Source: Pseudomonas fulva 12-X (GTDB lineage Bacteria > Pseudomonadota > Gammaproteobacteria > Pseudomonadales > Pseudomonadaceae). Taken from it: a stretch of 64,000 nucleotides of DNA. The first letter of the stretch is position 1; every line of letters begins with the position of its first letter. The notes below the pieces were generated by a model. The model did no database searches. It saw only the letters and a program-made list of their open reading frames with translations, and had not been told where the DNA came from. Shown here piece by piece: positions 36,538-45,761 of this stretch. Location: positions 744,001-808,000 of the forward strand of contig NC_015556.1 of NCBI RefSeq assembly GCF_000213805.1, written 5' to 3'. The translations under genes and the position numbers were made by a program.

Positions 36538-38547
36538 TTAGCGCTTGAGCATCGCCCGCATGCTGGCCAGGGCGTCGTTGCCGCGGGCGGCCTTGACCTC
36601 CACCGGGGCTTCTTCCTGGCCTTCCCAGACCAGATCCTCCGGCGGCAGCTCGTCGAGGAAGCGGCTCGGCGAGCATTCGACGATCTCGCCGTACTGCTTG
36701 CGCTTGGCGGCGAAGGTCAGCGCCAGGTTGCGCTTGGCACGGGTGATGCCTACGTAGGCCAGGCGGCGTTCCTCCTCGATGGTGTCGGCCTCAATGCTGG
36801 AGCGGTGCGGCAGGATTTCCTCCTCGAAACCGATGATGTACACCGACGGAAATTCCAGGCCCTTGGACGCGTGCATGGTCATCATCTGCACGCCGTCGGC
36901 ACCTTCTTCCTCTTCCTGCTGGCGTTCGAGCATGTCGCGCAGCACCAGTTTGCCGATGGCGTCCTCAATGGTCATGTCACCGTCTTCGTCCTTGTCGAGG
37001 GTGTTTTTCAGGGCGTCGACCAAGAACCACACGTTGCCCATGCGCGCCTCGGCGACCTTGTCGCTGGAGGCGTTCTGGCGCAGCCAGTTCTCGTAGTCGA
37101 TATCCATGACCATGCTGCGGATCGCGGCGATCGGCTCGTTGACCACGCACTGCTCGCGCACGCCGTCCATCCAGCGTTTGAAGCGCGCCAGGCGCTCGGT
37201 GTAGCGGCTGTCCAGATGCTCGCCGAGACCGATCTCGTCGCTGGCCGCGTACATGCTGATCTTGCGTTCGCTGGCATAGTTGCCGAGCTTCTCCAGGGTG
37301 GCGGAGCCGATCTCGCGGCGCGGCACGTTGATCACCCGCAGGAAGGCGTTGTCGTCGTCCGGGTTGACCAGCAGGCGGAAGTAGCTCATCAGGTCCTTGA
37401 CTTCCTGGCGGGCGAAGAAGCTGGTGCCGCCGGACAGGCGATAGGGGATCTGGTGGTGCTGCAGCTTCAGCTCCATCAGCTTGGCCTGGTAGTTGCCGCG
37501 GTAGAGGATGGCGAAATCGCTGTATGGGCGTTGGGTGCGCAGGTGCTCGGTGAGAATCTCCAGGGCCACGCGCTCGCACTCGGCGTCTTCGTTGCGGGTG
37601 CGGATCACGCGGATCTCGTCGCCCATGCCCATCTCGCTCCACAGCTGCTTCTCGAAGGCGTGGGGGTTGTTGGCGATCAGCACGTTGGCGCACTTGAGAA
37701 TGCGGCTGGTGGAGCGGTAGTTCTGCTCGAGCATCACCACCTTGAGCGACGGGTAGTCTTCCTTGAGCAGGTTGAGATTTTCCGGGCGCGCGCCGCGCCA
37801 GGCGTAGATCGACTGGTCGTCGTCGCCGACCACGGTGATCTGGTTGCGCATGCCCACCAGGAGCTTCACCAGCAGGTACTGGCTGGAGTTGGTGTCCTGG
37901 TATTCGTCGACGAGCAGGTAGCGGATGCGGTTCTGCCACTTCTCCAGGATGTCCTGATGCTCCTGGAACAGCTTGACCGGCAGCAGAATCAGGTCGTTGA
38001 AGTCCACCGCGTTGTACGCCTTGAGCGTGCGCTGGTAGTGCAGGTAGACGATGGCGGCGGTCTGTTCCTTGGGGTTGCGGGCTTTGGCTAGAGCCTCGTC
38101 GGGCAGGATCAGGTCGTTCTTCCAGCTGTCGATGTAGTTCTTGACCTCATCGGCACCATCGTCGCCGGCGTACTCCTTCTGCATGATGTCGGTGAGCAGG
38201 GCCTTGATGTCACCGTCATCGAAGATCGAGAAGCCAGGCTTGTAACCCAGACGCGCGTACTCCTTGCGGATGATGTTCATGCCCAGGTTGTGAAAGGTCG
38301 ACACCGTCAGGCCGCGGGCTTCGGAGCCCTTGAGCAGGGTGCCGACGCGCTCTTTCATCTCGCGCGCGGCCTTGTTGGTGAAGGTCATGGCGACGATGTG
38401 CTGGGCGCGGATGCCGCAGTTCTGCACCAGATGGGCGATCTTGCGCGTGATTACGCTGGTCTTGCCGGAGCCTGCACCGGCGAGCACCAAAAGAGGGCCG
38501 CCGACGTAGTTCACGGCTTCCTGTTGCCGGGGGTTGAGTCGGGACAT
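36538..38547 (-). CDS. rep: ATP-dependent DNA helicase Rep
   Basis: Superfamily 1A helicase that clears proteins from forks, 669 residues. Motifs seen: Q-motif LNPRQQEAVNYV, Walker A GAGSGKTSVIT (about 22-32), TFTNKAAREMKERV, Walker B LVDEYQDTN, GDDDQSIYAWRGA, and the late motif TMHASKGLEFPSVYIIG. Length and the MSRLNPRQQEAV start fit Rep rather than UvrD. Single gene with a repeat element touching its stop codon. Confidence 0.96.
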   Translation of the reverse strand: MSRLNPRQQEAVNYVGGPLLVLAGAGSGKTSVITRKIAHLVQNCGIRAQHIVAMTFTNKAAREMKERVGTLLKGSEARGLTVSTFHNLGMNIIRKEYARLGYKPGFSIFDDGDIKALLTDIMQKEYAGDDGADEVKNYIDSWKNDLILPDEALAKARNPKEQTAAIVYLHYQRTLKAYNAVDFNDLILLPVKLFQEHQDILEKWQNRIRYLLVDEYQDTNSSQYLLVKLLVGMRNQITVVGDDDQSIYAWRGARPENLNLLKEDYPSLKVVMLEQNYRSTSRILKCANVLIANNPHAFEKQLWSEMGMGDEIRVIRTRNEDAECERVALEILTEHLRTQRPYSDFAILYRGNYQAKLMELKLQHHQIPYRLSGGTSFFARQEVKDLMSYFRLLVNPDDDNAFLRVINVPRREIGSATLEKLGNYASERKISMYAASDEIGLGEHLDSRYTERLARFKRWMDGVREQCVVNEPIAAIRSMVMDIDYENWLRQNASSDKVAEARMGNVWFLVDALKNTLDKDEDGDMTIEDAIGKLVLRDMLERQQEEEEGADGVQMMTMHASKGLEFPSVYIIGFEEEILPHRSSIEADTIEEERRLAYVGITRAKRNLALTFAAKRKQYGEIVECSPSRFLDELPPEDLVWEGQEEAPVEVKAARGNDALASMRAMLKR

Positions 38548-38797
38548 CGTGTCTATCGCGAAGGAAAATGGCCGCGCATTTTAGCCGAAAGTCGCCGGGC
38601 ATTTGGTGGCTTTGCCGCGTCAGCCGACAACCGTGCGGCCGCGTACGAGGTTGATTCTTTTCTCGGACTTGTGGCCTTGGTGGGTTTTATCGCAGGATGT
38701 TCGCCGACTTACACGGAAGTGATTGATTTGACGCCGGAACCGGCGCATTCAGCAGCGCCGCAGGCGCTCATCTTTTTCGTGCATCGGGGGATTTTTC

Positions 38798-40468
38798 TTG
38801 AGCGCATTCGTCGAGCCGTTGCGCCTGGTATTGCTGGCCGAGACGCCGCAGTGGAGCGAGCTGCTGCGCGAGCGCCTGGACGCCGCGGACGCTGAGCTGC
38901 CACTGAGCTGCGCCTCCAGCTGGCCGGACGCCCGGCAACTGCTCGACGACGCCGACGACGCGGTGCTGCTCACCACCCCGGCGCACCTGCCCGACTCGCG
39001 GCGCTGCACGGCGCCGATCATTCTGTTGCTGGAACAGGAACCGGACGATACGCCGCCCCAGGTCTGCGACTGGCTGGTGCGCGATCAGCTCAGCACCGAT
39101 GTACTGCGCCGCAGCCTGCGTTATGTGCGTGAGCAGGGCCGTCTGCGCCTGACCCTGCAACGCCTCACCGAACGGGACGCACTGACCGGCATCGCCAATC
39201 GCCAGGGCTTTCACACGCTTTTGGCGGCGCGCCTGGATAAGCCGAGCCGCCGCGGCCTGGCGCTGGTTCAGCTGGATCTGGACAACTTTCGCCAGGCCAA
39301 CGACGCCCTGGGCGACCACGCTGGCGACCTGCTGATCCAGCAGGTGGTGGCGCGTCTCAAGCAATACCTGGGGCGAGGCGATCAACTGGCGCGCCTGGGC
39401 GGCGACGAATTCGCTCTGCTGGTCGACAGCCAAGACGATCCCGCACGATTGCTCACCTGGGTGCAGCATCTGCTCGAGGCGCTGGGCGAGCCGTATTGGG
39501 TCGAGGGCGAGAGCCTGCTGCTCGGCTGCAGCCTCGGCGTGGCGCTGGCCAAGCCGGCAAGCACCGCCGATACCCTGATGTGGCACGCCCATATCGCTAT
39601 GCAGCAGGCCAAGGGCCGCCAGGGCTGCACTTTTCATCTGTATGACGAGCGCCTCGATCAGGGCATGCGCTGCCAGATCGACCTGCAGCGCGAGCTGCGC
39701 CGCGCGCTGCGCAAAAGCGAACTGCAGCTGCATTACCAGCCCAGGCTGTGCCTCAAGAGTGGCCGCATCGTTGGTTTGGAAGCCTTGGTGCGTTGGCAGC
39801 ATGAGACCCACGGGCTGCTGCTGCCGGGCGAATTCGTGCCGCTGGCCGAGGAGTGCGGGCTGATCGTGCCGCTGGGCTACTGGGTGATCGACCGGGCCAT
39901 GCGCGACATGCAGCTGTTGCGCGAGCGCGGCCACCCGGCGCTGCATATGGCGGTCAACCTGTCGTTCCGTCAGTTTCAGGACAGCCAGTTGCTGCCGACC
40001 CTCGAGCGGCTGATCGACAGCTGCGGCATCGACAGCCACTGGCTGGAATTCGAGCTGACCGAAACCGCGGTGATGCGCCGTAGCGACTACGTGTTGCAGA
40101 CCATGCGGCGACTAGGGCATCTGGGCGTGCGGTTCTCTCTGGACGATTTCGGCACCGGGTTCTCGTCCTTCGAGCACCTGAGCAACCTGCCCATCGCCCT
40201 GCTGAAGATCGACCGCAGCTTCGTCACCGGCATGGAAACGCGCCCGCAGAGCCAACAGCTGGTGCAGGCGATGATCAGCCTGGCCCACAACCTGGATCTG
40301 CAGGTGGTCGCCGAAGGCGTGGAGACTCAGGAGCAGCTGCAGTTGCTGCGCGAATTCGGTTGCGATCAGGCCCAGGGCTACCTGATCAGCAAGGCCATGC
40401 CGTTGACCGAGCTGGGGCACTTTCTGGCGGATGGTGTGCGGGAGCCGCTGCTTGGTGGCCGCTGTTAA
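38798..40468 (+). CDS. GGDEF-EAL cyclic-di-GMP protein
   Basis: Signalling enzyme of 556 residues. N-terminal region (about 1-110) resembles a degenerate receiver-like domain and lacks membrane segments. The GGDEF domain (about 120-280) has an intact ARLGGDEF motif but no proper RxxD inhibitory site in front of it (the sequence there is LGRGD). The EAL domain (about 300-545) keeps EALVRW, the N in NLSFRQFQ, ELTE, LDDFGTGFSS, LKIDRSFV and VVAEGVET, so phosphodiesterase activity is expected. The start is TTG at 38798. It matches PA5295/ProE of PAO1 in position (from memory). The net direction is probably c-di-GMP breakdown. Confidence 0.9.
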   Translation: MSAFVEPLRLVLLAETPQWSELLRERLDAADAELPLSCASSWPDARQLLDDADDAVLLTTPAHLPDSRRCTAPIILLLEQEPDDTPPQVCDWLVRDQLSTDVLRRSLRYVREQGRLRLTLQRLTERDALTGIANRQGFHTLLAARLDKPSRRGLALVQLDLDNFRQANDALGDHAGDLLIQQVVARLKQYLGRGDQLARLGGDEFALLVDSQDDPARLLTWVQHLLEALGEPYWVEGESLLLGCSLGVALAKPASTADTLMWHAHIAMQQAKGRQGCTFHLYDERLDQGMRCQIDLQRELRRALRKSELQLHYQPRLCLKSGRIVGLEALVRWQHETHGLLLPGEFVPLAEECGLIVPLGYWVIDRAMRDMQLLRERGHPALHMAVNLSFRQFQDSQLLPTLERLIDSCGIDSHWLEFELTETAVMRRSDYVLQTMRRLGHLGVRFSLDDFGTGFSSFEHLSNLPIALLKIDRSFVTGMETRPQSQQLVQAMISLAHNLDLQVVAEGVETQEQLQLLREFGCDQAQGYLISKAMPLTELGHFLADGVREPLLGGRC

Positions 40469-40485
40469 CGCTGCTAGTTAGCCGA

Positions 40486-41862
40486 TCAGGACAGGCAGGC
40501 CTGCATCGCCTTGGGCTTTTGCAGGCGAGCGGTTTTCCACTGAAAACCCAGCACCAGGCCGCTCGCCGTCACCGCCAGGCCGGCAGCCAGGCCCCACCAC
40601 ACGCCATGGGCGCCCCAGCCGAGCGGGAAGGCCAGCAGCCAGGCCAGCGGCGCGCCAATGCACCAGTAGCCGGTCAGGCCGATCATCAGGGTCAGGCGGC
40701 CGTCGTTGAGACCGCGGATCGCACCCATGGCGATGCTCTGCAGGCCGTCGAACAGCTCGAACCAGGCGGCAATCGCCAGCAGGCTCACTGCCAGGGTGAC
40801 GATATTGGCGAACGCCGGATCGTGGCGGTCGAGGAACAGGCCGATGATCCATTCCGGCAGCAGCCAGAACGCCAGGGCGAACAGCAGCATCAGTGCGGCT
40901 CCCATCCCCATGCCCAGGTGGCCGGCCAGGCGCGACAGGTGCAGCTGGCCTGCGCCGTAGTGCATGCCGACCCGGAAGGTCACCGCATACGAGAGACCAT
41001 GGGGCACGATAAAGGCCAGGGCCACCGATTGCATGGCGATCTGGTGAGCCGCCAGTTGTACGCTGCCCAGGGCGCCCATGCACAGGGTGGCGAAGGTGAA
41101 CAGCCCTTGCTCGGCCGCGTAGGTGCCGCCAATCGGCAGGCCGAGGCGCAGCAGGGCGCACAGCTCGGCACGTTGTGGGCGACCCAGGCCGCCGCGCAGC
41201 TTGTAGGGCTGGTAGGTTGGCGCGATCAGGATATAAAGCCCCAATGCCAGCGCCATGGTGCTGCTGACCAGGGCGGTGGTCAGGCCGATCCCGCTCAGGC
41301 CCAGGTCCACGCCGAGCCAGCCCTTGATCAGCGCATAGTTGATGATGAAGTTGGCGATGGTGCCGACGATGCTGATGGTCATCACCGGGCCCGGATGGCC
41401 GATGGCGCTGGTGAAGCCGCGCAGGGCCATGAAGCACAGGTAGGCGGGCAGGCCGAGCGAAAGCGGACGCAGGAAGTGCATGGCCTCGCTGGCCGCCGCC
41501 GGATCCTGCCCCAGGTGCGGCAGCAGCGGCCCCAGGCCGTTGAGGCACAGCGCACTGATGATGCCCAGCAGGATGGCTAGCCACAGGCCGTTGCGCAGCA
41601 GGCGGGTGACGCCCTCCGGGTCACCGGCGCCGTGGCGGATGGCGATCATGCTGCCCACGGCGGCGATCACCCCGGTGCAGAAGATCGAGAAGATGAAATA
41701 GCAGGTCGCACCCAGAGCGCCGCCGGCCAGCTGCCCAGGGCCGAGCATGGCCATCATCAGCGTGTCGGTGAAGATCATCAGCGCATGGGCCAACTGCGCA
41801 GAAATCAACGGGCCGGCCAGGCGCAGCAGGGCGCCCAGTTCGTGACCAAGGGGACTTTTCAT
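40486..41862 (-). CDS. MATE family multidrug efflux transporter
   Basis: Inner-membrane Na+- or H+-coupled exporter, 458 residues with 12 hydrophobic segments in two similar halves (LAGPLISAQLAHALMIFTDTLMMAMLG; GLPIGGTYAAEQGLFTFATLCMGALG). This is the NorM-like branch. The ATG at 41862 begins MKSPLGHELGALLRLAGP; 18 upstream codons are open but look non-coding. It is divergent from a LysR gene 139 bp away, which may control it. Drug specificity is unknown. Confidence 0.93.
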   Translation of the reverse strand: MKSPLGHELGALLRLAGPLISAQLAHALMIFTDTLMMAMLGPGQLAGGALGATCYFIFSIFCTGVIAAVGSMIAIRHGAGDPEGVTRLLRNGLWLAILLGIISALCLNGLGPLLPHLGQDPAAASEAMHFLRPLSLGLPAYLCFMALRGFTSAIGHPGPVMTISIVGTIANFIINYALIKGWLGVDLGLSGIGLTTALVSSTMALALGLYILIAPTYQPYKLRGGLGRPQRAELCALLRLGLPIGGTYAAEQGLFTFATLCMGALGSVQLAAHQIAMQSVALAFIVPHGLSYAVTFRVGMHYGAGQLHLSRLAGHLGMGMGAALMLLFALAFWLLPEWIIGLFLDRHDPAFANIVTLAVSLLAIAAWFELFDGLQSIAMGAIRGLNDGRLTLMIGLTGYWCIGAPLAWLLAFPLGWGAHGVWWGLAAGLAVTASGLVLGFQWKTARLQKPKAMQACLS

Positions 41863-42001
41863 GATGAGTAAAACTTCGGCTGGATATTTGCTCCCGCACT
41901 GTCGGGAGAAGGGCAATGCCAGTTATTCTCCGGTTTGCAGCCCGAGCCCACAAAAGGAAAATAGCGATGCATGGCATGATTAAAACTCATGGAGAGGTTC
42001 G

Positions 42002-42922
42002 GTGAGCCGGCACCTGCCGCCTTTATATGCCCTGCGCGCCTTCGAGGCCGCGGCGCGGCATCTGTCCTTTACCCGCGCTGCCGATGAGCTGGCGATCACC
42101 CAGAGTGCGGTCAGTCGGCACATTCGTACTCTGGAAGAGCACTTCGCCTGCCGGCTGTTCGAGCGCCGTGGCCGCGCACTGCACCTGACCGAGCCGGCGA
42201 GTCTGTTGCTGCCAGGCGTGCGCGAGGGCTTCGAGTCCATGGAGCGGGCCTGCGCGCACTTGCGCGTGGAGGACGGCACCATGCGCCTCAAGGCGCCCTC
42301 GACCCTGACCATGCGCTGGCTGCTGGCGCGCCTGTCGCTGTTTCGCGCCCGCCATGACGACCTCGAGGTGCAGCTTACCAGCGCCTGGATGGATCTGGAC
42401 CGGGTGGACTTTCTCCATGAGCCGTTCGATTGCGCGGTGTTGCTCGGCGCCGGCACCTTCAGCAACGAATGGCGCAGCGTACGCCTGTTCGAAGAATGGC
42501 TGATCCCGGTCTGTGCGCCTGGCGCGCTGGATGAACAGCCTTGGGATGTGGGGCGCCTGCAACAGGCCGAACTGGTGCACCCGACGCCCGATCGCCGTGA
42601 CTGGCGGCGCTGGCTGCAGGCCATGAACCTGGCCGACCAGATTTCGCTCAAGGGCGGCCAGGTGTTCGACACCCTGGAGCTGGGCATTGTCGCCGCCGCT
42701 CGGGGCTACGGTGTGTCGATCGGCGATCTGGCTATGGTCGCCGAGGACGTGCTGCTGAGCCGCCTGGCGCTGCCCTGGCCGACCGCCGTGTCCAGCGGCG
42801 AAAGCTATTACCTGGTGTGGCCCAAGGCCCGTCGCGGCCAGGAGCGCTTCGAGCGGTTGGCCGAGTTCCTGCTTGCGGAAGTCGCGGCCATGCAATTGCC
42901 CGAGGTCGAGCTGCTTCGCTAA
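42002..42922 (+). CDS. LysR-family transcriptional regulator (GcvA-like)
   Basis: Regulator of 306 residues. The N-terminal helix-turn-helix (LSFTRAADELAITQSAVSRHIRTLEEHFACRLFERRGRALHLT, about 20-62) is followed by the LysR substrate-binding domain (about 90-300). The start PPLYALRAFEAAARH is typical of the GcvA/AmpR subgroup. The start codon is GTG at 42002. Divergent from the MATE gene, its probable target. After the stop, CACCAC(9)GTGGTG at 42963-42983 could form a terminator-like hairpin. Confidence 0.92.
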   Translation: MSRHLPPLYALRAFEAAARHLSFTRAADELAITQSAVSRHIRTLEEHFACRLFERRGRALHLTEPASLLLPGVREGFESMERACAHLRVEDGTMRLKAPSTLTMRWLLARLSLFRARHDDLEVQLTSAWMDLDRVDFLHEPFDCAVLLGAGTFSNEWRSVRLFEEWLIPVCAPGALDEQPWDVGRLQQAELVHPTPDRRDWRRWLQAMNLADQISLKGGQVFDTLELGIVAAARGYGVSIGDLAMVAEDVLLSRLALPWPTAVSSGESYYLVWPKARRGQERFERLAEFLLAEVAAMQLPEVELLR

Positions 42923-43018
42923 GAAACCGCTGAAAACTTTCATCCACAGGACGTTTTCATTACACCACGTAAAAAATGTGGTGATTGCGTCATGATGGCC
43001 ATTGACGCACTAAAACTC

Positions 43019-43046
43019 TCAAGTATTCTCCGCGCTCGCCGAATAA
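43019..43046 (+). promoter_or_regulatory. FliA (sigma28)-type promoter of chemoreceptor gene
   Basis: TCAAG (43019-43023), 14 bases, then GCCGAATAA (43038-43046), close to the flagellar sigma factor consensus TCAA-N15-GCCGATAA with one inserted A. It lies 60 bp before the chemoreceptor ATG. The second chemoreceptor has the same arrangement. Upstream is an inverted repeat GCGTCA(42987-42992)/TGACGC(43003-43008). Confidence 0.65.
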
Positions 43047-43106
43047 CAGGCTGATCATTATTTATTCAATTTCTCCATACAGGGACGATGGAGCTCGGAG
43101 ATTTTC

Positions 43107-45083
43107 ATGAACCAACCTCGTTCCCGTATCGCCTGGCAGTTGGCGACGGCCCTTGCCGCCATGCTGGTGCTGTTGATCAGTGTCAGTACAGTATTCGCCC
43201 TGCGCTCGCTGAGCAGCGCCAACCTGGTGACCCGCGAAGAGCACCTGGGCAGCGAAGCACGTCTGCTGGCCGACCAACTGAGCACCTTCCACGAAAGCCT
43301 GCGTGAAAGCACCCAACGCCTGGCCGGCCTGTTCGAGCGCCGCTTCAGCGGCGGCCTGCGCGTCAGCCCGGACGAACGCGTGACCGTCGGCGCCCTGCAG
43401 GCGCCTGCCCTGTACCTGGGCAACACCCAGCTGAACAACGATTTCAGCGAAGTCGATGAATTTCGCCGCCTGACCGCCGGCGTAGCGACCATCTTCGTGC
43501 GTGATGGCGACGACTTCGTGCGCGTGACCACCTCGCTGACCAAGCAGGACGGTGGCCGCGCCATCGGCACCGTGCTCGACCGCAACCATCCGGCCTACGC
43601 TCGCCTGCTGGCCGGCGACAGCTACGTCGGCCGCGCGCTGCTGTTCGAGCGCTTCTACATGACCCAGTACACGCCGGTACGCGACAGCGCGGGCCGGGTG
43701 ATCGCCGTGCTGTTCGTCGGCTTCGATTACACCGACGCGCAGAACGCCCAGTTCGCCAACCTGCAGCGCTTCCGCATCGGCAGCACCGGCTCCCTGGCGC
43801 TGCTCGACGATCAGAACAAATGGCTGGTGGCGCCCTACAGCGCCAAGAACCCCGAGCAGCTGACCAGCAACATGACCAAGGTGCTGGGCACCCCGGGTAA
43901 GGGCGGTTTCTGGAGCGATGGCGAGCAGCAGTTCTACAGCGTCGCCGTGCCCTTCGCCGGCGGCCCGTGGACCGTGGTGGCGAGCATGCCGGAGGAAGAA
44001 ATCCAGGCGGTGACCTGGAGCGTCGGCAGCCAACTGGCCATCGGCAGCCTGGTGACCCTGGTGCTGGCCGTGCTGGCGGTGATCTGGCTGCTGCGCCGCA
44101 AGCTGCGCCCGCTGGGTGATCTGGTCGAGCAGGCCCAGGCCCTCGGTGCCGGTGATCTGAGCGTGCGTCTGCAGGTCAAGAGCCACGACGAGATTGGTGA
44201 GCTGTCGCGCAGCTTCAACCAGATGAGCGAGGCGCTGTCGACCATGGTCGCGCGCATCCGCAGCGCCGCCGGTAACGTCAGCCAGCGCGCCGAGGCCTTG
44301 TCCGGTCTCTCCCGCGGCGCCTATGAAGGCATCGAGCAGCAGTCCGGCGAGATCAGCAGCATGGCCGGTGCGGTGGAGGAATTCAGCGCCACTTCGTTGA
44401 ACATCGCCGACAACATGCGCAGCACCGAGCGCATGGCCAGCGAGAACGCCAGCCAGACCCGCATCGGCCGCAGCTCCATGGAAGAAGCCTCTGCCGCCCT
44501 GGAACAGATCTCCCAGTCGGTCAACAGCGCCGCCAAGGTCATCGACAGCCTCGGCCAGCGTTCCCAGGAAATCGGCGGCATTCTCAGCGTGATCACCTCG
44601 ATTGCCGACCAGACCAACCTGCTGGCGCTCAATGCGGCCATCGAGGCAGCGCGCGCTGGCGAGCAGGGCCGCGGTTTCGCCGTGGTTGCCGACGAGGTGC
44701 GCAGCCTGGCCGGCCGTACCCGCGAGGCGACCACCGAAATCTCCAGCATGATCAGCAGCATCCAGGGCGAGACCAGCAGCGCGATCAGCACCATGGAGCA
44801 GGGCCGCCAGTTGATGCAGAACGGCCTGGAGCTCAACGCCAAGGTCGCCGCGGCGCTGACCCATATTGCCGAGCAGACCAGCGCTGCCGGCGAGCAGTTC
44901 GCTGCCATCACCACCGCCACCGCCGAGCAGAGCAGCACCGCTACCGTGCTGAGCAGCAACCTGCAGAGCATCGCCCTGGCCAACGGCGAGCAGCGCGAAG
45001 TGATCGCCAACCTGGCGCACACCTCCAAGGAGCTGGAAACCCTGGCCAGCGACCTGCACCGCGAAGTCGAGCGCTTCCGCTAA
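43107..45083 (+). CDS. Methyl-accepting chemotaxis protein with Cache-type sensor
   Basis: Membrane chemoreceptor of 658 residues. Transmembrane segment one is about 12-34, a large periplasmic Cache_3/Cache_2-type sensor covers about 40-300, segment two is about 308-330 ([18 protein letters not shown]), HAMP about 331-385, and the cytoplasmic signalling helix has the strictly conserved tip [30 protein letters not shown] near residue 500. There is no C-terminal CheR pentapeptide. In PAO1 a receptor gene (PA4520) precedes speC, as here (from memory). A FliA-type promoter lies upstream. The ligand is unknown; the next gene being ornithine decarboxylase does not prove amine sensing. Confidence 0.93.
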   Translation: MNQPRSRIAWQLATALAAMLVLLISVSTVFALRSLSSANLVTREEHLGSEARLLADQLSTFHESLRESTQRLAGLFERRFSGGLRVSPDERVTVGALQAPALYLGNTQLNNDFSEVDEFRRLTAGVATIFVRDGDDFVRVTTSLTKQDGGRAIGTVLDRNHPAYARLLAGDSYVGRALLFERFYMTQYTPVRDSAGRVIAVLFVGFDYTDAQNAQFANLQRFRIGSTGSLALLDDQNKWLVAPYSAKNPEQLTSNMTKVLGTPGKGGFWSDGEQQFYSVAVPFAGGPWTVVASMPEEEIQAVTWSVGSQLAIGSLVTLVLAVLAVIWLLRRKLRPLGDLVEQAQALGAGDLSVRLQVKSHDEIGELSRSFNQMSEALSTMVARIRSAAGNVSQRAEALSGLSRGAYEGIEQQSGEISSMAGAVEEFSATSLNIADNMRSTERMASENASQTRIGRSSMEEASAALEQISQSVNSAAKVIDSLGQRSQEIGGILSVITSIADQTNLLALNAAIEAARAGEQGRGFAVVADEVRSLAGRTREATTEISSMISSIQGETSSAISTMEQGRQLMQNGLELNAKVAAALTHIAEQTSAAGEQFAAITTATAEQSSTATVLSSNLQSIALANGEQREVIANLAHTSKELETLASDLHREVERFR

Positions 45084-45238
45084 CAGGCTGTTGAAAAACT
45101 ACCTACGTTGCCATTGCTGCGTTAAAAACAGCCTAAAAATGCTCATTTACAACACGTAAACTGCGCTTTTTCGGCTGTTTTTGTGGTGCCGCCCAGGCCT
45201 TGCACTGACTGCCTCGCCTACGTTTTTCAACGGCCTGC
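45084..45238. repeat. 155-bp inverted-repeat element (family A), flanked by TAA duplicates; abuts chemoreceptor stop codon
   Basis: Left end CAGGCTGTTGAAAAAC and right end GTTTTTCAACGGCCTGC are inverted repeats. TAA flanks both sides: 45081-45083 is the receptor stop, and 45239-45241 the copy. The core GCGTTAAAAACAGCCT, TGCTCATTTACAACACGTAAA, GGCTGTTTTTG is shared with 51134-51274 and, reversed, with 13816-13998. Confidence 0.85.
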
Positions 45239-45257
45239 TAAGCGCGCCCTCTATGCC

Positions 45258-45308
45258 TGGCGCTGCGTATCAGCGCCAGCCGCCTTCCGAGCCCCGATTC
45301 CGGGGCTC
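45258..45308 (+). terminator. Two strong hairpins before the speC leader
   Basis: TGGCGCTG/CAGCGCCA (45258-45265, 45271-45278) and GAGCCCCG/CGGGGCTC (45289-45296, 45301-45308). Neither has a T-run, but together with the preceding repeat they probably isolate the chemoreceptor transcript from speC. Confidence 0.55.
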
Positions 45309-45463
45309 GTCTACGCTTGAGTCATCATCCTGAAAAAACCGGGCTGCCAGGCTGCTGGCCTGCTGCGGCGACCGCGTTGCAAGCCGCGGCTGTGCAGCAT
45401 TGCGGGGCATTTCGTGTGGAATCCGAAACGCACGGGAAATCAGTGTCGGCCAGGGGCAATTTT

Positions 45464-45761
45464 TGATTGATCTGAGCGAGTCATGGTCTTAAAGTCCGCG
45501 CCCGAACGTCCATGCTGGCAACGATCCATTCGGCTCAAGTACTGACGACGAGAGGTTGTTCGGCCTGTTTTCAGGCCAGGCAATTCTCGGCGACATGCCT
45601 TGGGAAGTAGGCGAACCAAAGTGGGGAAACTGATCAGACGTTCCTGGCCTGGCAACAGGCTTTCCGGCCGATTGCAGAATTGGTCGCCCCCGACGTTGAA
45701 CCTGTGCCCGGTTCAACTGCCCGAATCCTAGTGTTCATGGTTTAGCCATTTGGAGACCCGC
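45464..45761 (+). promoter_or_regulatory. Long structured 5' region of ornithine decarboxylase
   Basis: No ORF fits this stretch between the hairpins and speC. A weak promoter-like pair TTGATT/TCTTAA occurs near 45464-45493. Downstream are inverted repeats GGCCTG-TTTT-CAGGCC (45562-45577) and GTTGAACC-TGTGCCC-GGTTCAAC (45695-45702, 45710-45717), then a purine-poor ribosome site (GGAGACC) before the ATG at 45762. A leader of up to 300 nt is unusual for a metabolic gene and may carry RNA-level control, for example by polyamines. Confidence 0.4.

Noticed and set aside
39169..39430. Active-site inhibition (I-site) in the GGDEF domain
   Set aside because: The position before ARLGGDEF reads LGRGDQ, without the RxxD spacing.
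45695..45717. GGTTCAAC stem as the T-arm of a tRNA
   Set aside because: No matching acceptor, D or anticodon arms and no CCA in the expected positions.
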